A stretch of DNA of 64,000 nt from positions 1,116,001 to 1,180,000 of the forward strand of contig NZ_JAHXZS010000001.1 in assembly GCF_019740335.1 (NCBI RefSeq), written 5' to 3'. The DNA comes from Alteraquisediminimonas sediminicola. Its GTDB lineage: Bacteria > Pseudomonadota > Alphaproteobacteria > Sphingomonadales > Sphingomonadaceae. The notes beneath the pieces were generated by a model that worked only from the letters and a program-made list of their open reading frames with translations, was not told the DNA's origin and searched no databases. Made by a program: the position numbers and the translations under genes. Positions 1-9,157 of the stretch are shown here, piece by piece; position 1 is the first letter of the stretch; each line of letters opens with the position of its first letter.

Positions 1-234
1 AGGCCAGATCGGCGGCTGCATCCGGGCAACGCGGCCACCTTCCTGATCGATCAGGATCGGCACATCATTACGCCCGGATAATTCGCGCAAGCTATCGGTC
101 AACGCCCGCAACTGCGCCTCGCCCGAAATATTGCGCTTGAACAGAATATAACCCGCCGGGTTCGAGGCGCGAAACAAGGCGCGCTCCCGTTCCGTCAGCA
201 CCTCGCCCTCAAGTCCAAAAATGACCGGCTGCAT
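1..234 (-). CDS. nagZ: Beta-N-acetylhexosaminidase NagZ, N-terminal part
   Basis: The first 78 codons of a glycoside hydrolase family 3 protein that continues beyond the left edge. The protein begins MQPVIFGLEG and contains ILFKRNISG and the family hallmark IDQEGGRVARM at about residues 61-71. NagZ acts in the cytoplasm and removes N-acetylglucosamine from anhydromuropeptides during cell-wall recycling. The ATG at 234 follows GGGAAGAA, a usable ribosome binding site. It lies 134 bp downstream of pheT on the same strand. The name is safe at this length, but the catalytic Asp/His region is outside the window. Confidence 0.85.
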   Translation of the reverse strand, partial: MQPVIFGLEGEVLTERERALFRASNPAGYILFKRNISGEAQLRALTDSLRELSGRNDVPILIDQEGGRVARMQPPIWP

Positions 235-368
235 ATTTCTTCCCGATTAAGACTATTTGGACGGACCGCCTGATGCCCAGCATAAGCGGTCCATTCACAA
301 AGGCAATGCGGCCATGACAGGCAATTAACGCCAGCTTGGCCTCATTTTCCTCACGCTCGCAATTGAGA

Positions 369-2738
369 TTACCCGCGCAACGTCGCCCCTTGCTTGACGG
401 CAGCGGCGACAATCTTTTCCGAAATGGCCTTCAACGCCGCCTCGTCATAGCTCTTGTCGACCGGCTGCAACGCCACTTCGATGGCGACTGATTTCTGCCC
501 TTCCGCCACGCCTTGGCCGGTGAACAGATCGAACAGCCGCACCGCGACGATATTGACCTTGTCCGCGCCGCGTACCGCACGCAACAGCCCATCAACCGGC
601 TCTTCCGCCTGCATCAGGAACGCAAAGTCGCGCCGCACCGTCTGCAATGCAGGCGGGGTATAGGCCGGACGCATAAAGCCATCCTTGGACTTTTTCACCG
701 GCAGGGCATCGAGATAAATCTCGATCGCGACCACCGGCCCTTCAAGCCCGAATGTCTTGGCCGTCGCCGGATGCAGCGCGCCAAAGCTCGCGACCACCGT
801 CTTTGGCCCCAGCCGCAATGTCGCGGATTGGCCGGGGTGAAAATGATCCCCCGCCTCACCCATCACCTGCAAATTATCGACCGGCGCACCGGCTGCCGCC
901 AGCAAAGCCAGCGCCTCGGCCTTGGCATCGAACGCGTCAAAGCCCTGCGCCTTGCCCTGTTGCCAGTTACGCGGGCTGCGTTCGCCCGCCAGCACCACGC
1001 CCAATGTCAGGCGCTCGCCCTCGGCCAGATAACGCCGCCCGATTTCAAACAGGCGAATGCTGTCCGCGCCACGGTCGGCATTGCGCTGCGCCGCTGCCAA
1101 CAGGCCGGGCAACAACGAAGGCCGCATAACCTTCAGATCTTCGGAAATCGGGTTGGACAATGTCCACACCCCACCGCCAAAAGCCGCCGCCTGCGCTTCC
1201 GGCAAAAACGACCAGGTGATCGCCTCTTGCAGGCCACGCGCCGCCGCCGCACGCCGGGCGCGACGTTCCACCATCTGCATCGGCGTCGCCGTCGGACGGG
1301 CCACGCCCTCAGTGCGCGGCAATGGCGTGCTCGGCACATTGTCGAGACCGATCACGCGGATCACTTCTTCCACCAGATCCGCCGCGCCATCGACATCGCG
1401 CCGCCAGCTCGGCACAGATACCGTCCAGCCCGCATCGATCTTGAAGCCAAGGCCCGTCAAAATCGCGCGCTGCTGCGCGTCCGGCACCGCAACACCGCCC
1501 AGACGCTCGCTCAATTGCGGGTCATAGCGGATCGTGCGGCCCAATTCAGGCGGCTGGCCGGAACGGACGATCTCGGAGGCCTCGCCACCACAAATCGACA
1601 GGATCAGCCCGGTCAGCAATTGCGTCGCCTCATCGAGAAACGCCGGGTCCACCCCACGTTCAAACCGGCTGCGCGCATCGGATGCGAGCGCCAGTCTCTG
1701 GCCGGTACGCGCGATATGATCCGGGTCGAAATAGGCGACCTCCAACAACACATCGGTCGTCGTGTCGCTGCACCCCGAATGTTCGCCACCCATGATCCCG
1801 GCAATGTCATGTACGCCATTGGCATCGGCGATGACGGTCATGCTGCTGTCCAGCGCATATTCCTTGCCATTGAGCGCGGTCACGCGCTCCCCGTCCTTGG
1901 CCTTGCGCGCCACCACCGGCCCCGCCAACGTGGACAGATCATAGGCATGGCTCGGGCGACCATGATCGAGCATCACATAATTGGTGATGTCGACCAATGC
2001 GGAAATCGCGCGCTGACCCACGGCCTGCAACCGTCGCTGCATCCAATCGGGCGATGCGCCGTTGGTGACGCCCCGGATGACGCGGCCATAAAAAGCCGGA
2101 CAACCCGGCAGATCATCGGTCCGCACCTCAATCGGGCAAGGGAAAATGGCGGCAACCTGCGGGATATTGAGTGGCTTCAACCCGCCGAAACCAGCGGCGG
2201 CAAGATCGCGGGCAATGCCGCGCACACCCATGCAATCCTGACGATTGGGGGTAATCGCCACATCAATCACCGGATCGTTCAACGCGGCATAATCGGCGAA
2301 ATCCGTACCAATCGGCGCGTTTTCCGGCAATTCGATAATGCCGTCATGGTCCTCGCCCAATTCTAGTTCGCGGGTCGAACACATCATGCCATTGGATTCA
2401 ACGCCACGGATCGCGGCCTTACGCAGCACCATGCCATTGGCCGGGACAACCGCGCCCTCAATCCCGAACACGCCGATGAGGCCTGCGCGCGCATTGGGTG
2501 CGCCGCACACAACCTGCAACGCGCCATCGCCCGCATCGACGGTCAAGACCTGCAATTTATCGGCCTGCGGATGCGGCGCGGCGGTCAACACCTTCGCAAC
2601 CTTGAAACCCGCGAGCTTTTCCGCCGGATTCTCAATGCCCTCGACTTCCAGCCCGATCTGCGTCAGCGCGACCGAAATGGCGTTGATGTCGGCATCCGTA
2701 TCGAGATGCTCTTTCAACCAGCTCAGGGTGAACTTCAT
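369..2738 (-). CDS. pheT: Phenylalanine-tRNA ligase beta subunit
   Basis: A 789-residue protein of the usual length for the bacterial beta chain, which with PheS forms the alpha2-beta2 enzyme that charges tRNA-Phe. The N-terminus [16 protein letters not shown] is typical. The EMAP/OB-like tRNA-binding domain covers roughly residues 40-150 ([17 protein letters not shown]). It is followed by the B3/B4 editing domain, the B5 domain and a C-terminal ferredoxin-like anticodon-binding domain (RRDFAFLM and onward, about residue 700). Its start overlaps the pheS stop by 4 bases (ATGA), so the two are translationally coupled. No frameshift is seen. Confidence 0.97.
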   Translation of the reverse strand: MKFTLSWLKEHLDTDADINAISVALTQIGLEVEGIENPAEKLAGFKVAKVLTAAPHPQADKLQVLTVDAGDGALQVVCGAPNARAGLIGVFGIEGAVVPANGMVLRKAAIRGVESNGMMCSTRELELGEDHDGIIELPENAPIGTDFADYAALNDPVIDVAITPNRQDCMGVRGIARDLAAAGFGGLKPLNIPQVAAIFPCPIEVRTDDLPGCPAFYGRVIRGVTNGASPDWMQRRLQAVGQRAISALVDITNYVMLDHGRPSHAYDLSTLAGPVVARKAKDGERVTALNGKEYALDSSMTVIADANGVHDIAGIMGGEHSGCSDTTTDVLLEVAYFDPDHIARTGQRLALASDARSRFERGVDPAFLDEATQLLTGLILSICGGEASEIVRSGQPPELGRTIRYDPQLSERLGGVAVPDAQQRAILTGLGFKIDAGWTVSVPSWRRDVDGAADLVEEVIRVIGLDNVPSTPLPRTEGVARPTATPMQMVERRARRAAAARGLQEAITWSFLPEAQAAAFGGGVWTLSNPISEDLKVMRPSLLPGLLAAAQRNADRGADSIRLFEIGRRYLAEGERLTLGVVLAGERSPRNWQQGKAQGFDAFDAKAEALALLAAAGAPVDNLQVMGEAGDHFHPGQSATLRLGPKTVVASFGALHPATAKTFGLEGPVVAIEIYLDALPVKKSKDGFMRPAYTPPALQTVRRDFAFLMQAEEPVDGLLRAVRGADKVNIVAVRLFDLFTGQGVAEGQKSVAIEVALQPVDKSYDEAALKAISEKIVAAAVKQGATLRG

Positions 2739-3814
2739 GCGCCCACTCCCCCAGACAAGGTGGGCACATCCAGCGCCGCAAAGCCATAATGTTTCAGCCA
2801 GCGCAGATCGCCGTCAAAAAATGCGCGCAAATCATCCATCCCGTATTTCAGCATCGCCAACCGGTCGACCCCGGTGCCAAAGGCAAAGCCCTGCCATTCA
2901 TTCGGGTCCAGCCCACAGGCTTCGATCACCTTCGGATGAACCATGCCGGAACCGAGCACCTCCATCCAGCCTTCCGATCCGCCGATCACACGGCGGCCCG
3001 ATTTATCGCGGGTGAAGCCGACATCGACCTCTGCCGAAGGTTCGGTGAACGGGAAATAGCTGGGCCGCATCCGCAGCACGACATCATCGCGCTCGAAAAA
3101 GGCCTTGAGAAACGTTTCCAGCGTCCATTTGAGATGGCCCATATGGATGCCGCGATCGATCACCAGACCTTCGATCTGATGGAACATCGGCGTGTGGGTC
3201 GCATCCGAATCCGAACGATAGACGCGCCCCGGCGCAATGATGCGGAACGGCGGCTTTTGCGACATCATCGTGCGGATCTGCACCGGCGATGTATGGGTCC
3301 GCAGCAGCATCTTTTTCCCATCAACTTCATCGGGGAAATAGAAAGTGTCATGCATCGCGCGCGCCGGATGGCTTTCCGGGATATTGAGCGCGGTGAAATT
3401 ATGCCAGTCATCTTCGACTTCCGGCCCGGTCGCGACGGCAAAGCCAAGGTCCGCGAAAATTTCCGCCAGTTCGTCCATCACCTGACTGACCGGATGGACC
3501 GATCCTGCGGGAAATGCGGGCGCAGGCAATGTCATGTCCAATTTCTCGGACGCAAGCCGCGCATTCAACGCCGCGCCTTCCAGCGCCGCCTTGCGGTCGG
3601 CAATCGCATTGGTCACGGCCTCGCGCAGGCCATTGATCAACGGACCTTGCACCTGCCGCTCGTCCGGCGACATGCCGCCCAGCGACTTCAACAATGCGGA
3701 TACGCTGCCCTGCTTGCCGAGCGCCGCCACGCGCACAGCGTCCAGCGCTTCCAGCGAGGTCGCCGCAGCAATTTCAGCCAGCAATTGGGCCTTAAGATCG
3801 GTCATTTCGCTCAT
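2735..3814 (-). CDS. pheS: Phenylalanine-tRNA ligase alpha subunit
   Basis: The 359-residue catalytic subunit of phenylalanyl-tRNA synthetase. An N-terminal coiled-coil arm (residues 1-90) precedes the class II core. Motif 2 is visible at [19 protein letters not shown], followed by FHQIEGL, and motif 3 at [20 protein letters not shown]. The start at 3814 has GGAA about nine bases upstream; a second Met three codons in is possible. It is the first gene of pheST and lies below rpmI-rplT, the widespread bacterial order, but here an 812-bp gap with a terminator, repeats and a dead gene separates the pairs. pheST therefore probably has its own promoter. Confidence 0.97.
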   Translation of the reverse strand: MSEMTDLKAQLLAEIAAATSLEALDAVRVAALGKQGSVSALLKSLGGMSPDERQVQGPLINGLREAVTNAIADRKAALEGAALNARLASEKLDMTLPAPAFPAGSVHPVSQVMDELAEIFADLGFAVATGPEVEDDWHNFTALNIPESHPARAMHDTFYFPDEVDGKKMLLRTHTSPVQIRTMMSQKPPFRIIAPGRVYRSDSDATHTPMFHQIEGLVIDRGIHMGHLKWTLETFLKAFFERDDVVLRMRPSYFPFTEPSAEVDVGFTRDKSGRRVIGGSEGWMEVLGSGMVHPKVIEACGLDPNEWQGFAFGTGVDRLAMLKYGMDDLRAFFDGDLRWLKHYGFAALDVPTLSGGVGA

Positions 3815-3855
3815 CTCGGATAATTCCAGTGATTTTCCGTCAATATAACTACCGC

Positions 3856-3881
3856 GTCATTCACGCCTGCGCGGGAATGAC
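3856..3881. repeat. ATTCCC-type palindromic repeat, degenerate single copy (D1)
   Basis: GTCATTCACGCCTGCGCGGG followed by AATGAC is a small palindrome close to the GTCATTCCCGC...GCGGGAATGAC repeats found at 4282-4480, 29405-29552 and 41701-41734. One arm carries a C-to-A change. It lies 41 bp upstream of pheS. Confidence 0.7.
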
Positions 3882-3906
3882 AGGGGTTGAGAAATTTGGG
3901 TTCCCC

Positions 3907-4217
3907 TTAAGGCTTCTTTGCGACAGGCTCAAACCCTAATCCAATGGCGAGATCAACCCATTCGGGGTTAGCGGCCTCAATCAGGCGCAATTTCCAGTCG
4001 CGGCACCATTTTTTCAGGCGCTTCTCCCGCTGAATCGCGGACTCCATTGTCCCATGCTGTTCGAACCAGACCAGGAGGTTGATATCATAACGACTGGCAA
4101 AACCGGGGGTTACGGATGTCCGATGCTGATGCAGGCGCTGGATCAGGTGGAGGTCACGCCGATATACAGCGTACCGTGGCGACCATTGGCGAGCAAATAC
4201 ACGGTCGGTTGAAACAC
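3907..4217 (-). pseudogene. GIY-YIG nuclease-like gene, broken by a one-base deletion
   Basis: Reading leftward from a GTG at 4217, one frame gives MFQPTVYLLANGRHGTLYIG then VTST and a stop near 4146. A frame shifted by one base continues LIQRLHQHRTSVTPGFASRY and then DINLLVWFEQHGTMESAIQR to a stop at 3907. Joined, they make a protein of about 103 residues of the small GIY-YIG family (YhbQ/UPF0213-like): the TLYIG motif, a conserved Arg in the helix, and a Glu in the EKRLKKW segment. The total of 311 bases is one short of 104 codons, which fits a single deletion at about 4147-4150. No clear ribosome binding site is seen. It lies between two ATTCCC repeats in the rplT-pheS gap. A sequencing error could produce the same picture. 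Confidence 0.75.
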
Positions 4218-4281
4218 ATCGCGCAACGCTTACACTCCACTAAGTCCGCCCTTCTTCTGGTACTCCCACTCTTTTCTCACA

Positions 4282-4480
4282 ATTTCCGCCCCTCGTCACC
4301 GCCAGCTCTCTATCTCTATATCCCCGCCGCCCCTCGTCACCGTCAACCTCTTCTCGTCATTCCCGCCCCCTCCTCGTCATTCCCGCGAAGGCGGGAATCC
4401 AGAAGCACTCATCCGACAAGTTGCGAACCAACCTCCAAACGCCGCGCATCTGGATTCCCGCCTTCGCGGGAATGACGAGG
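4282..4480. repeat. ATTCCC-type repeat: partial tandem copies plus a perfect 32-bp inverted pair (D2)
   Basis: Arms at 4372-4403 and 4449-4480 are exact reverse complements over 32 bases (the left one begins CCTCGTCATTCCCGCGAAGG) around a 45-bp spacer. Each arm is itself palindromic (ATTCCCGC GAAG GCGGGAAT). Upstream, 4282-4371 holds several partial direct copies beginning CCTCGTCA, with decreasing similarity. Together with D1 and the dead GIY-YIG gene this fills most of the 812-bp space between pheS and rplT. I see no other gene there. Confidence 0.85.
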
Positions 4481-4567
4481 AAAAGAGACTACGGAAGAAT
4501 GAAAGGAGGCCAGAAATGACGTTTAACTATGCAGGTTTGACGAAAATAAGCAGACACGCCAACAAAC

Positions 4568-4608
4568 AAAAAGGGGCGCCGAAGCAATTTGCCTCGACGC
4601 CCCTTTTG
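4568..4608 (-). terminator. Rho-independent terminator downstream of rplT
   Basis: On the minus strand GGGGCGTCGAGGC, a short AAATT loop and GCTTCGGCGCCCC form a strong stem followed by TTTTT. It lies 19 bases past the rplT stop and ends the rpmI-rplT transcript. Confidence 0.88.
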
Positions 4609-4626
4609 TAACCTAGTCAGTGCGCG

Positions 4627-4992
4627 TTACGCAGCCTGGGGCAAAGCCGCCTTGGCTTGTGCAACGATTGCGCTGAATGCAGCGGCTTCATTCACTGCCA
4701 GATCGGCCAGGACTTTCCGGTCCAGTTCGATGTTGGCGAGCTTCAGGCCGTGCATGAACACGCCATAGGTCAGGCCTTCCATGCGGACGGCAGCGTTGAT
4801 GCGCTGGATCCACAAACCACGGAAGGACCGCTTCTTAACCTTACGGTCGCGATATGCGTATTGTCCGGCCTTTTCGACGGCCTGACGAGCGATACGGATC
4901 GTGTTCTTGCGACGGCCATAATAGCCCTTCGCCTGATCGAGAATCCGCTTATGCTTGGCGTGGGTGGTAACACCCCGTTTCACGCGTGCCAT
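4627..4992 (-). CDS. rplT: 50S ribosomal protein L20
   Basis: A 121-residue L20, an early-assembly protein that binds 23S rRNA. The N-terminus [20 protein letters not shown], the basic [20 protein letters not shown] segment and the C-terminal globular part match the family over its full length. It follows rpmI by 19 bp in the usual rpmI-rplT order. infC, which often precedes rpmI, is not adjacent. A strong terminator follows. Confidence 0.98.
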   Translation of the reverse strand: MARVKRGVTTHAKHKRILDQAKGYYGRRKNTIRIARQAVEKAGQYAYRDRKVKKRSFRGLWIQRINAAVRMEGLTYGVFMHGLKLANIELDRKVLADLAVNEAAAFSAIVAQAKAALPQAA

Positions 4993-5011
4993 AAATTATA
5001 TCCTCCCGATC

Positions 5012-5215
5012 TCAACGCAGGCCGTACGGCGCCCACAGCTTCACTGTGGGGCTATCGGCATCCGACAGCACAGACGTGCCGCGATTCTGGCGGATATATT
5101 TCGAATTATGGCTGATAAGACGGTGACGCTTGCCAGCGACGCCATGCTTGATCTTGCCATTTGCGGTGATCTTGAAGCGCTTCTTCACACCGCTCTTGGT
5201 CTTGAGCTTGGGCAT
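5012..5215 (-). CDS. rpmI: 50S ribosomal protein L35
   Basis: A 67-residue L35 beginning [20 protein letters not shown] and continuing with KRHRLISH, as in the family. AAGGAG lies just upstream of the start. It is the first gene of the rpmI-rplT transcript; the 151 bp upstream to chpT should hold its promoter. Confidence 0.98.
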   Translation of the reverse strand: MPKLKTKSGVKKRFKITANGKIKHGVAGKRHRLISHNSKYIRQNRGTSVLSDADSPTVKLWAPYGLR

Positions 5216-5366
5216 TTTGGTCTCCTTACAGTAAACCGATCAGAGATGAACATGGCAGCCCATTTGAGCCAGCCCATCCGTTCGGAACGGCGGCGAATAA
5301 CAGATCGTACCGATTCTGCAAGCGCGAACCGACTCTTCGCGCCCCAGCCCGGATAGCAAATGCGCT

Positions 5367-5996
5367 TTATTGCAAACCCGACACGCCAAACACGAGAACC
5401 GTCGGTTCCGGCTCCGACAATTGGAAGGTCGCACCCGCATCGCGGATCAGATTATGCACCAGCCACGCCACCGCTGCGCGGGGGGTCAGCGCATCCGCCG
5501 CCGTATCGCCCGCCAGCGCCGTGCGCAATTCCGGATCAAGGATCATGCGCGGACCGGAGGCGCGGATCACGATTTCGCTGCCTTCCGCCGCAATATCCAG
5601 CTGCCCGCCGCGCACCAGCGCATCGGACGCGATCAGCGACAGATTGAGCAACGTCTTGATCGCGGGCTTGCTCAATGTCGGCTGCGACACCATCCAGCCC
5701 AATGTCGTGCGACTGTCCGCGCCGATCAGTCCCTCAATTGCCGCCTTGGCCTCGCGCACATCGACCAGATCGGCAAAGCCACCGGCCGCACCAAAGGCAA
5801 GGCGAAAGAATTTCAGCTTGTTCGCCGATGCCCGCGCGCTTTCATTGAGCAATTCCATGCAGCGCGCGCGCATATCGGGATCATGCTCATCCGCCAGCAA
5901 TTCCAGTCCGTTGTTGATCGCGCCCACCGGGCTCAACAGATCGTGGCACAACCGCGAACACAGCAAGCTGGCAAAATCGATCCCGGTGTCAGTCAT
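5367..5996 (-). CDS. chpT: Histidine phosphotransferase ChpT
   Basis: A 209-residue protein with the ChpT signature ASLLCSRLCHDLLSPVGAIN near the N-terminus; His18 is the expected phosphorylated residue. A degenerate ATPase-like C-terminal half follows. In alphaproteobacteria ChpT passes phosphate from the hybrid kinase CckA to CtrA and CpdR, linking the cell cycle to DNA replication and motility. I chose the ATG at 5996 (MTDTGIDFAS) because the reading frame upstream of it has no family character. oxyR lies 65 bp upstream on the same strand. Confidence 0.88.
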   Translation of the reverse strand: MTDTGIDFASLLCSRLCHDLLSPVGAINNGLELLADEHDPDMRARCMELLNESARASANKLKFFRLAFGAAGGFADLVDVREAKAAIEGLIGADSRTTLGWMVSQPTLSKPAIKTLLNLSLIASDALVRGGQLDIAAEGSEIVIRASGPRMILDPELRTALAGDTAADALTPRAAVAWLVHNLIRDAGATFQLSEPEPTVLVFGVSGLQ

Positions 5997-6061
5997 GCAA
6001 TTGTCCCTTGTGTTCAAAACGAAACCACTCTTTGGCGCGGCATAGGCCGATATGCAACCGG

Positions 6062-6967
6062 TCAAGCCGCCGCCCGCTCCATGTCCTTAAGTGCCTCGGC
6101 CAGCAAGAGGAACTCCTTTGTCCGCGGGCTGGCCTTACGCCAGATCAATGCGATGGTCCGGCTCGGATGTCCGGCGATCAACCGACGCGCCTGAATTTTC
6201 GTATTCTGCAATATCCCCGCATCAATCGCCATTTCCGGCAATAATGTCACCCCAAGGCCATTATCCACCATCTGCACCAATGTGTGCAGCGATGTCCCCA
6301 ACATCGTCGCCTCCGCCCGTAATTCGGGGCGATTGCAGGCGGCCAGCGCATGGTCCTTCAGGCAATGCCCGTCTTCCAATAACAACAACCTATCCGGCGC
6401 AATCAGATCGGGCGTGGCCCGGTCCGGCGCGTCTTCATCGCCGGGAAAGGCAAGAAACAGGAAATCCTCGAACAAAATGGCGGTTTCGACCTCGCCACAG
6501 GCATAGGGCAGCGCCAGCAACACGCAATCGACATGGCCGCTATGCAGCGATTCGCACGCCGCCGCACTCGGCTCCTCACGCAGATAGAGCTTGAGCGCAG
6601 GCCAATCGGCCCGCAATTTCGGCAGGATGCGCGGCAGCAGGAACGGCGCAATCGTCGGGATGACGCTCATCCGCAATTCGCCGGACAAGGGCTCGCCCGA
6701 TGCCTTGACCAGATCCCCCAATTCCTCCGCCTCACGCAAAACGCGCCGCGCCTTATCCGCAACCCGGTCGCCCAAGGGGGTGAACCGAACCACCCGGCGG
6801 GTGCGTTCGACCAACACGATGCCGATCAATGTTTCCAATTCACGCAAGCCCGCCGACAAGGTCGACTGGGTCACGAAACACGCATCGGCGGCCTTGCCGA
6901 AATGGCCATGGTCCTTGAGTGCGACCAGATATTGCAACTGCTTCAGCGTCGGCAGGAACACAGTCAT
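6062..6967 (-). CDS. oxyR: Hydrogen peroxide sensor OxyR (LysR family)
   Basis: A 301-residue LysR-type regulator with an N-terminal helix-turn-helix (residues 8-65, GKAADACFVTQSTLSAGLRE) and a periplasmic-binding-protein-like effector domain. The segment LLLLEDGHCLKDHALAAC carries Cys202 and Cys211, nine residues apart, exactly as Cys199 and Cys208 of E. coli OxyR. It should therefore be a true peroxide-sensing OxyR that forms an intramolecular disulfide. It lies between a TauE/SafE-type permease (59 bp upstream) and chpT. A peroxiredoxin at 14.8-15.3 kb is a plausible but unproven target. Confidence 0.9.
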   Translation of the reverse strand: MTVFLPTLKQLQYLVALKDHGHFGKAADACFVTQSTLSAGLRELETLIGIVLVERTRRVVRFTPLGDRVADKARRVLREAEELGDLVKASGEPLSGELRMSVIPTIAPFLLPRILPKLRADWPALKLYLREEPSAAACESLHSGHVDCVLLALPYACGEVETAILFEDFLFLAFPGDEDAPDRATPDLIAPDRLLLLEDGHCLKDHALAACNRPELRAEATMLGTSLHTLVQMVDNGLGVTLLPEMAIDAGILQNTKIQARRLIAGHPSRTIALIWRKASPRTKEFLLLAEALKDMERAAA

Positions 6968-6995
6968 TGATCGACCCTCTCAATCATGAAAGGGC

Positions 6996-7013
6996 AATAT
7001 AGCGTAATTTATC
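6996..7013 (-). promoter_or_regulatory. Possible oxyR promoter with an OxyR half-site
   Basis: Upstream of oxyR, on its strand, GATA-N7-CTAT resembles half of the OxyR target (ATAG/CTAT blocks spaced by seven bases). It overlaps a TATATT that could be the -10 box. This would fit autoregulation, but only one half-site is visible and the -35 is poor. Confidence 0.3.
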
Positions 7014-7026
7014 GATGATGCCAGCG

Positions 7027-7800
7027 TCAGAAGAACTTGAGAGCCTTGGCGCAACCGACAAGGCTGGTCAGCGTCAACACCACGCCGACCATGATCAACA
7101 AGGGCCGGGCGGGAATATGCTTGGTCAGCCATGCGCCCAATGGCGCCGCGATCACGCCGCCGATAATCAAGCCGACAATCGCCGCCGAAAACGCCTCTGC
7201 GCCCAGCGAAAAGATAAAGGTCGCCGAAATCGTGGTAGTGATGAAGAATTCGGCGGTATTGACCGAACCGACCGTCGTGCGCGGATCGCTGCCCTGTAAC
7301 AGCAAATTGCTGGTCACAATCGGTCCCCAGCCACCGCCGCCAGATGCATCGAGAAAACCACCCAACAGGCCCAAAGGCTCAATCACGCGCACCCGGCGCT
7401 CCATCTCGGTATGGCGAATGCCGCGCACCAATAGATAAATCCCGATGCCGGTCAGATAGGCGAGCACATAAGGCTTGGCGATTGAGGCATCGATGTTGGA
7501 CAGCAAATACGCCCCGGCTGCGCCACCCAGCATCCCCGGCACGGCCAGTCGCGCCAATAATTTCCAGTTCACATTCTTATGAAGAATATGGCTCGCCCCC
7601 GAAACGCCGGTGGTGAAACATTCCGCGAGATGCACCGTGGCCGATGCCGTGGCAGGCGGCACGCCCAGCGAAACCAGCAAAGTGCTGGAAATCACGCCAA
7701 AGGCCATGCCAAGCGCGCCATCGACCAATTGCGCCGCAAAGCCCACCGCGATAAACGGCAGCACATCTTGCAGCTCCAAACCGAACAGCATGCCACTCAC
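7027..7800 (-). CDS. TSUP family membrane permease (TauE/SafE type)
   Basis: A 257-residue polytopic inner-membrane protein with about eight hydrophobic segments. The first family repeat begins AAQLVDGALGMAFGVISSTL and the second carries GGFLDASGGGGWGPIVTSNL; both match the duplicated TSUP (TauE/SafE) signature. Members export or import small sulfur or organic anions such as sulfite or sulfoacetate. It is divergent from cysE, which fits a link to sulfur metabolism, but the substrate cannot be read from sequence. Met1 or Met4 could be the start. Confidence 0.85.
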   Translation of the reverse strand: MSGMLFGLELQDVLPFIAVGFAAQLVDGALGMAFGVISSTLLVSLGVPPATASATVHLAECFTTGVSGASHILHKNVNWKLLARLAVPGMLGGAAGAYLLSNIDASIAKPYVLAYLTGIGIYLLVRGIRHTEMERRVRVIEPLGLLGGFLDASGGGGWGPIVTSNLLLQGSDPRTTVGSVNTAEFFITTTISATFIFSLGAEAFSAAIVGLIIGGVIAAPLGAWLTKHIPARPLLIMVGVVLTLTSLVGCAKALKFF

Positions 7801-7966
7801 TCCTCAAGCGTCTAATCTCTAGCGTCGCGGTGGACGATCCCCCATCAAAAGACAAGACTCATCACCTTCATTTGAGCGCGTATCCACGTCCAACTGACCC
7901 CAGCACTAGAAATTATGCCGAAGCGCCACTACATAGAGCTTCATTTCAACGGGGAAAGGGTAGGCA

Positions 7967-8668
7967 ATGTTTGGCAGGCTGATCGAGTATCTCGATTCGA
8001 TCCGCGCGCGCGACCCTGCGCCCCGATCGCGCTGGGAGGTATTGCTTTACCCCGGCGTCATCGCGCTCGGCTTCCATCGCATCGCCCATTGGCTGTTTGA
8101 AGCGAATCTTTTCTTTCTTGCCCGGCTCGTCAATCATATCGCGCGCTTCCTGACCGCGATCGACATTCATCCGGGCGCGACGATTGGCCGCAATTTCTTC
8201 ATCGACCATGGCTTTGTCGTCATCGGCGAAACCGCTGAAATCCACGACAATGTCACGATCTACCAAGGCGCGACCTTGGGCGGCACCAATCCCACCAGCG
8301 GTGTCGGCGGCAAACGCCACCCGACCATTTGCGAAGGCGCGATCATCTCGCTAGGCGCGGCAGTGCTGGGCCCGATCAATATCGGCGCACGCGCGCGGGT
8401 CGGTGCCAATGCCGTCGTTACTAAGGATGTGGCGGAAGGGGCCGTCGTCGTCGGCATCCCGGCCAAGCCGATGCTCGTCGATGCACAGGAATATCAAAAG
8501 GACTTCGTGCCTTATGGCACGCAATGCGCCGACCGTTTCGATCCGGCGACACAGCAATTGGACCTGCTGAAATGCGAAATCGAGGTGCTGCGCTCCCGAT
8601 TATCCGCGCTGATCGAAGAGCGCGACGCGGCCGCCAAAGCCGATGTCGCCGCACGGAAAAATGGCTGA
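7967..8668 (+). CDS. cysE: Serine O-acetyltransferase
   Basis: A 233-residue acetyltransferase with a left-handed beta-helix of hexapeptide repeats (about residues 65-170), including IDIHPGATIGRNFFIDHG, VTIYQGATLGG and VVGIPAKPML. It makes O-acetylserine, the carbon skeleton for cysteine. The short N-terminal helical region is the EpsC-like subtype rather than the longer enteric CysE. A strong GGGAAAGGG site precedes the ATG. The C-terminus has a charged coiled-coil-like tail. The DUF2794 gene follows after 20 bp and may be co-transcribed. Confidence 0.94.
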   Translation: MFGRLIEYLDSIRARDPAPRSRWEVLLYPGVIALGFHRIAHWLFEANLFFLARLVNHIARFLTAIDIHPGATIGRNFFIDHGFVVIGETAEIHDNVTIYQGATLGGTNPTSGVGGKRHPTICEGAIISLGAAVLGPINIGARARVGANAVVTKDVAEGAVVVGIPAKPMLVDAQEYQKDFVPYGTQCADRFDPATQQLDLLKCEIEVLRSRLSALIEERDAAAKADVAARKNG

Positions 8669-8688
8669 TCCGGGCGTGATCGTCACTT

Positions 8689-9042
8689 ATGGGTGACGTC
8701 ACCCCCTTCCCACCCACCGGCTCGCATCGTCCCGGTCAAATCCTGCAAGTCGGGTTTGAACGGATCGAATTGCAACGCATCATGGATCTGTATGGCCGCA
8801 TGGTCGCCGCCGGTCTGTGGCGCGATTATGCGATGCACATGGACCGCGACATCGCCGCCTTCGCCGCCTTTCGCCGCGCGGCAGAACGCCCGGAAATCAG
8901 GATCGAAAAGCGCCCGGCCCTTCGCCAGAAACAGGGCATGTGGGCCTTGTTCAACGAATCCGGCCTGATCATCAAACGCGGCCACGAACTCGGCCCCGTC
9001 CTCGCCCCGCTTGAACGCAGGCTCATGAAGGTCGTGGAATAA
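8689..9042 (+). CDS. DUF2794 family protein
   Basis: A 117-residue protein recognised as the alphaproteobacterial DUF2794 family from LYGRMVAAGLWRDYAMHMDR, RIEKRPALRQKQGMWAL and the C-terminal LAPLERRLMKVVE. The function is unknown. It is soluble, with no signal peptide or membrane segment, and rich in Arg and charged helices. It sits 20 bp behind cysE, so it is probably in the same transcript. Confidence 0.8.
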   Translation: MGDVTPFPPTGSHRPGQILQVGFERIELQRIMDLYGRMVAAGLWRDYAMHMDRDIAAFAAFRRAAERPEIRIEKRPALRQKQGMWALFNESGLIIKRGHELGPVLAPLERRLMKVVE

Positions 9043-9066
9043 TTGTGACGGCTCTCCCTTGGCTAG

Positions 9067-9157
9067 TGCCACCAACGGCACGCAGTGCCGCAAGGCCGAA
9101 CGAGCTTATGGCGAGGAAAGCCTAAGCGGGCGGATGCCCGCGCCCGGCGACTGAGGC
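9067..9157 (+). repeat. R-element, half copy with internal deletion (R1)
   Basis: A 91-bp copy of the window's hairpin repeat. Hairpin 1 (CGGCAC GCA GTGCCG) and hairpin 4 (GCGGGC GGAT GCCCGC) are intact. The middle is a hybrid of the two arm types and lacks the second half of hairpin 2. It begins after a remnant of the central spacer and ends exactly at the rlmN stop codon, so it forms the rlmN 3' region on the other strand. Confidence 0.88.

Noticed and set aside
263-292. Hairpin GGACCGC/GCGGTCC between pheT and nagZ as a terminator
   Set aside because: There is only a 7-bp stem with a 16-base loop and no U-run; nagZ follows on the same strand.
513-2366. Long plus-strand open frame of 617 codons opposite pheT
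   Set aside because: It is the mirror frame of pheT; the translation is rich in His, Arg and Gln without any domain, as expected from the complement of a GC-rich gene.
4282-4480. Repeated CCTCGTCATTCCC units as a CRISPR array
   Set aside because: The units are palindromic, decaying, irregularly spaced and few, with no cas genes in the window.
7915-8100. 61-codon frame before and overlapping cysE
   Set aside because: It runs into cysE in another frame, lacks similarity, and the cysE start has the better ribosome binding site.
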